Notes under the pieces: generated by a model
What the model was told of the DNA's origin: nothing
Seen by the model: the letters and a program-made list of their open reading frames with translations, nothing else
The model's database searches: none
In this document: positions 32,701 to 36,013 of the stretch, piece by piece
Position numbering within the stretch: the first letter of the stretch is position 1
Layout: every line of letters starts with the position of its first letter
NCBI RefSeq assembly: GCF_012910905.1
Contig: NZ_WTVN01000039.1
Span: forward strand, 1-36,013
Reading direction: 5' to 3'
DNA length: 36,013 nt
From: Aromatoleum toluvorans
GTDB taxonomy: Bacteria > Pseudomonadota > Gammaproteobacteria > Burkholderiales > Rhodocyclaceae
Made by a program: the position numbers and the translations under genes

Positions 32701-33057
32701 TCAGAGGGCGACCACCACGAGGATCGCGATCATGACGATCAGGATCCATTCCATCGTGGAGATCGCGCCGCCGGCCGGCATGGAATCGATGCGCTGCGCG
32801 AGGGCATGGATTTCCTGCTGGTCCAGCGCCGCGACGCGCTCGGTGGCGGCAAGGCCGTCCACGCCCATGGCCTGGAGCCGTTCCTTCACGTTCGCCTGCT
32901 CCATGAACTGAAGCACCTTGGCGCGATCGGCATCTTCGGTGTTGTGGGTGGCCGCGTCGGGTGTCGTCACCATTTCGGCGCGCACGATGGGCGCCTGGAA
33001 GCCGACAGCCAGAGCAAGCAGGGAGGTGGAGACGAGACGAAGGGCTGACTTTTTCAT
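32701..33057 (-). CDS. PA2779-family small membrane protein
   Basis: A 118-residue protein with a signal peptide (about 1-26), a soluble part with alternating helices (EDADRAKVLQFMEQANVKERL, then ATERVAALDQQEIHALAQR) and a C-terminal membrane helix MEWILIVMIAILVVVAL. The helical region and its position upstream of a C39-like lipoprotein match the PA2779 family. It is probably an inner-membrane anchored protein that is substrate or partner of the following peptidase; this is inference. The ATG at 33057 has aaggaaaag upstream on this strand; the ATG at 33096 is a weaker alternative. Confidence 0.86.
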   Translation of the reverse strand: MKKSALRLVSTSLLALAVGFQAPIVRAEMVTTPDAATHNTEDADRAKVLQFMEQANVKERLQAMGVDGLAATERVAALDQQEIHALAQRIDSMPAGGAISTMEWILIVMIAILVVVAL

Positions 33058-33262
33058 GATCTTTTCCTTCTTGTGGGACAAGTGTCCGTTCGACATTCAA
33101 CGGCGGAAAAGATTTTCACCGATCGGTTGCGAAATGTTCGTAAGCAAGTGCGTCCGGCCTTGATGCGGGCCCGTCTCCGTCGCTTCGTGACGTTCCGTGC
33201 ATCCCCGCGGCATTCCCCCACGGGTTAAACTCGCCCGTTTCATGCAGCCCGGAAGCCCCTCC

Positions 33263-36013
33263 GTGACCCCTCCCGCCGTCGACCTCTTCATCCAGCGCTG
33301 GCAGAAGGCCGGCGGCAGCGAGCGCGCGAACTACCAGCTCTTCCTCACCGAACTGTGCGCGCTGCTCGACCTGCCGCAGCCCAAACCCGCGGGCGACGAC
33401 ACGCGCGACAACGCCTACGTGTTCGAGCGCCGCGTCGTCATGCGCCAGCCCGACGGCGGCAGCAACAACGGCTTCATCGACCTCTACCGCCGCGGCTGCT
33501 TCGTGCTCGAAGCCAAGCAGACCGGCAAGGCGCTCGACTCCTCCGGCTGGGACAAGGCGATGCTGCGCGCCCACAACCAGGCCGACCAGTACGCCCGCGC
33601 GCTGCCCGCCGACGAGGGCCGCCCGCCCTTCATCCTCGTCGCCGACGTCGGCCGCAACATCGAGCTGTACGCGGAATTCAGCCGTTCCGGCGCCACCTAC
33701 ACGCCTTACCCCGACCCGCGCAGCCACCGCATCCGCCTCGAAGACCTGCGCCGCGAGGACATCCGCGAACGCCTGCGCGCGGTGTGGCTCGACCCGCAGG
33801 GCCTCGACCCGGCGCGGCGCTCGGCGCGCGTCACGCGCGAGATCGCCGACCGCCTCGCCACCCTCGCCAAGTCGCTCGAAGCCGCCGGCCACGCGCCGCA
33901 GAAGGTCGCCGGTTTCCTGATGCGCGCGCTGTTCACCATGTTCGCCGAAGACGTCGGCCTGCTGCCCGCGCGCAGCTTCACCGAGCTGCTGCATAGCCTC
34001 AAGGATTCGCCGCTCACCTTCGCGCCGATGCTCGAACACCTGTGGCAGAACATGAACGTCGGCGGCTTCTCGCCCATCCTGCGCGGCAACGTGCTGCGCT
34101 TCAACGGCGGCCTGTTCGCCGAGGCCACCGCCATCCCGCTCGACCGCGACCAGCTCGATCTGTTGCTGAAAGCCTCGGAAGCCGACTGGCGCTACGTCGA
34201 ACCGGCCATCTTCGGCACGCTGCTGGAACGTGCCCTCGACTCGCGCGAACGCCACAAGCTCGGCGCGCACTACACCCCGCGCGCCTACGTCGAACGCCTC
34301 GTGCTGCCCACCGTCATCGAGCCGCTGCGCAGCGAATGGAAGGAAGTGCAGACCGCCGCGCTCGCCTTCGAGCAGCAGGGCAAGCACAAAGACGCCGTCG
34401 CCGAGATCCGCGCCTTCCACCGCCACCTGTGCGAAGTGCGCGTGCTCGACCCCGCCTGCGGCAGCGGCAATTTCCTGTACGTGACGCTGGAGCACATGAA
34501 GCGCCTCGAAGGCGAAGTGCTCAACCTGCTGCACGACCTCGGCGAATCGCAGGGTTTGCTGGAACTCGAAGGCGTCACCGTCGACCCGCACCAGTTCCTC
34601 GGCCTGGAGATCAACCCGCGCGCCGCGAAGATCGCCGAGATGGTGCTGTGGATCGGCTACCTGCAATGGCACTTCCGCACCCACGGCACGGTGAACCCGC
34701 CCGAGCCGGTGCTGCGCGACTTCCGCAACATCGAGCACCGCGACGCGCTGATCGCCTACGAGCGCGAGGAGTTCGTCACCGGCGCGGACGGCCGCCCGGT
34801 CACGCGCTGGGACGGCGTCACGTACAAGGCGAGCCCGGTTACCGGCGAGCCGATCCCGGACGAGACGGCGCAGGTCGTGCAGATGCGCTACGTGAATCCG
34901 AAGAAGGCCGAGTGGCCGCAGGCGGATTACGTCGTGGGGAATCCGCCGTTCATCGGCGCCGCGACGATGCGCCGTGCGCTCGGCGACGGCTACGTCGATG
35001 CGGTGCGCGGCACCTGGCCGGAAGTGCCGGAGTCGGCGGATTTCGTCATGTACTGGTGGCACATCGCGGGCGAGCGCGTGCGGGCGGGGGAGGCGCGGCG
35101 CTTCGGTTTCATCACGACCAACAGCATCAAGCAGACCTTCAACCGCCGCGTGATCGAGGCGCAGTTGGGGGCGAAGAATCCGCTGTCGCTGGCCTTCGCG
35201 ATTCCGGATCACCCGTGGGTCGATGCGGCGGACGGCGCGGCGGTGCGGATTGCGATGACGGTCGGCGCGGGCGGTGAGCAGGAAGGTACGCTCTTACAGG
35301 TGACGGATGAGCGCGAGACAGATCGTGATGCCGTGGATGTGACACTTCAGGCGCGAACCGGAAAGCTGTTCGCGGACCTCAAGGCGGGGGCTGACATTGC
35401 CGGCGTGCAAGCGCTGCGCGCGAATCTCGGCGTCAGTTCTCCCGGCGTCAAACTCCACGGCGCGGGCTTCATCATCACGCCCGACGAAGCGGAACAACTC
35501 GGTCTCAGTCGCTGCGAGGGGCTTGAGAATCATATCCGCGCGTATCGGAACGGCCGCGACCTCGCCGACCGCCCGCGGGGTGTGTATGTGATCGACCTTT
35601 TCGGACTATCTGCCGAAGACGCGCGCTCCAAATATCCGTCGGTCTACCAGTGGGTACTGGAACGAGTACGCCCGGAACGCGAAGCCAAGGGGCACACCAA
35701 GGATGGCGCGGGGTACGCGAAATTCTGGTGGTTATTCGGCAAGCCCCGACAGGAGCTACGCAGGATGTTGGGTGGCTTGCCGCGCTACATTGGGACGATC
35801 GAAACGACGAAGCACCGCTCCTTCCAGTTTCTGGGCGCTGACATCTTGCCGGACAACATGCTGATCGGAATCGCCTCGGACGACGGTTTTCCGCTCGGCG
35901 TTCTGTCCAGTCGCGTACACGTCGCGTGGGCTCTCGCCGCCGGAGGTCGCCTTGGCGTCGGCAACGATCCCCGCTACAACAAGACCCGCTGCTTCGAAAC
36001 CTTCCCCTTCCCC
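33263..36013 (+). CDS. MmeI-like fused restriction endonuclease-DNA methyltransferase, 3'-truncated
   Basis: At least 917 residues; the frame is open to the contig end. The N-terminal nuclease has D73-x9-E83-A-K85 ([15 protein letters not shown]), matching the D-x9-ExK spacing of MmeI. A helical region leads to [15 protein letters not shown] and the methyltransferase: motif [10 protein letters not shown] (396-404) and motif IV NPPF (560-563), an adenine-methylation type. The following target-recognition region includes [21 protein letters not shown], and the last residues ([13 protein letters not shown]) match the region before the family C-terminus, so little beyond is probably missing. Such type IIL enzymes modify one strand and cut at a distance. 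GTG 33263 has ggaag upstream; ATG 33242 is an alternative without one. No separate methylase or specificity gene is seen. Confidence 0.9.
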   Translation, partial: MTPPAVDLFIQRWQKAGGSERANYQLFLTELCALLDLPQPKPAGDDTRDNAYVFERRVVMRQPDGGSNNGFIDLYRRGCFVLEAKQTGKALDSSGWDKAMLRAHNQADQYARALPADEGRPPFILVADVGRNIELYAEFSRSGATYTPYPDPRSHRIRLEDLRREDIRERLRAVWLDPQGLDPARRSARVTREIADRLATLAKSLEAAGHAPQKVAGFLMRALFTMFAEDVGLLPARSFTELLHSLKDSPLTFAPMLEHLWQNMNVGGFSPILRGNVLRFNGGLFAEATAIPLDRDQLDLLLKASEADWRYVEPAIFGTLLERALDSRERHKLGAHYTPRAYVERLVLPTVIEPLRSEWKEVQTAALAFEQQGKHKDAVAEIRAFHRHLCEVRVLDPACGSGNFLYVTLEHMKRLEGEVLNLLHDLGESQGLLELEGVTVDPHQFLGLEINPRAAKIAEMVLWIGYLQWHFRTHGTVNPPEPVLRDFRNIEHRDALIAYEREEFVTGADGRPVTRWDGVTYKASPVTGEPIPDETAQVVQMRYVNPKKAEWPQADYVVGNPPFIGAATMRRALGDGYVDAVRGTWPEVPESADFVMYWWHIAGERVRAGEARRFGFITTNSIKQTFNRRVIEAQLGAKNPLSLAFAIPDHPWVDAADGAAVRIAMTVGAGGEQEGTLLQVTDERETDRDAVDVTLQARTGKLFADLKAGADIAGVQALRANLGVSSPGVKLHGAGFIITPDEAEQLGLSRCEGLENHIRAYRNGRDLADRPRGVYVIDLFGLSAEDARSKYPSVYQWVLERVRPEREAKGHTKDGAGYAKFWWLFGKPRQELRRMLGGLPRYIGTIETTKHRSFQFLGADILPDNMLIGIASDDGFPLGVLSSRVHVAWALAAGGRLGVGNDPRYNKTRCFETFPFP

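Noticed and set aside
33116-35212. 698-residue minus-strand frame
   Set aside because: It is antisense to the MmeI-like gene and rich in Arg, Ala and Gly; the plus frame carries all the catalytic motifs.
1-36013. CRISPR arrays, tRNA/rRNA genes, insertion sequences, prophage
   Set aside because: I found no regularly spaced repeats, cloverleaf-like sequence, transposase or phage structural motifs.

Overview
This 36 kb window is uniformly GC-rich and densely coded. Its gene content is typical of a free-living Gram-negative betaproteobacterium, most likely Rhodocyclales (Azoarcus/Thauera/Aromatoleum-like): a PQQ alcohol dehydrogenase behind a sigma-54 promoter, periplasmic quinoprotein accessory proteins, multi-PAS c-di-GMP proteins and succinyltransferase arginine catabolism. 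That placement is inference from gene content; there is no rRNA or other marker gene. The window looks like a whole contig. Its first bases are a near-perfect Nextera/Tn5 mosaic-end adapter, so the 5' end is a library artefact, and the last gene runs off the 3' end.

Layout. 1-1149: a truncated NarL-type histidine kinase and its response regulator. 1284-4373: three same-strand genes, two oxidoreductases with Tat-like signals (aldo/keto reductase and an F420-reductase-like Rossmann protein) and an MFS protein of the NTP/NDP-exchanger type. 4562-7399: a membrane diguanylate cyclase. 7431-10622: glutathione peroxidase, beta-class GST, a methyltransferase and a small tyrosine-rich lipoprotein. 10675-16547: the quinoprotein locus. 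A leftward operon (SoxYZ-like carrier, metallo-beta-lactamase-fold hydrolase, MoxY-like kinase, response regulator) diverges from a PQQ alcohol dehydrogenase. The dehydrogenase carries the Asp-x-Asp signature of lanthanide enzymes and has a consensus sigma-54 promoter. 16726-18846: a secreted tandem-Cache protein, a secreted HExxH protein and a small secreted protein. 19182-24074: a large secreted Ig/cadherin-like protein convergent with a PAS-GGDEF-EAL protein, sharing an 18-bp-arm terminator hairpin that lies inside the latter's coding end.

24536-30865: an aotJQMP-argR-aruFG cluster for arginine/ornithine uptake, AraC-type control and the first catabolic step. The binding-protein gene is split by a single TAA, and the rest of the arginine succinyltransferase pathway is not in the window. 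30881-31532: a DUF4160/DUF2442 pair that looks toxin-antitoxin-like. 31779-33057: a PA2779/PA2778-type pair (small membrane protein and C39-like lipoprotein peptidase). 33263-end: an MmeI-like fused restriction-modification enzyme, incomplete at the contig end.

The most interesting block is the quinoprotein locus: enzyme, putative sulfur-carrier/hydrolase relay, dedicated two-component system and sigma-54 promoter, with no cytochrome partner and no PQQ-synthesis gene in the window. No tRNA, rRNA, CRISPR array, insertion sequence or phage gene was seen.
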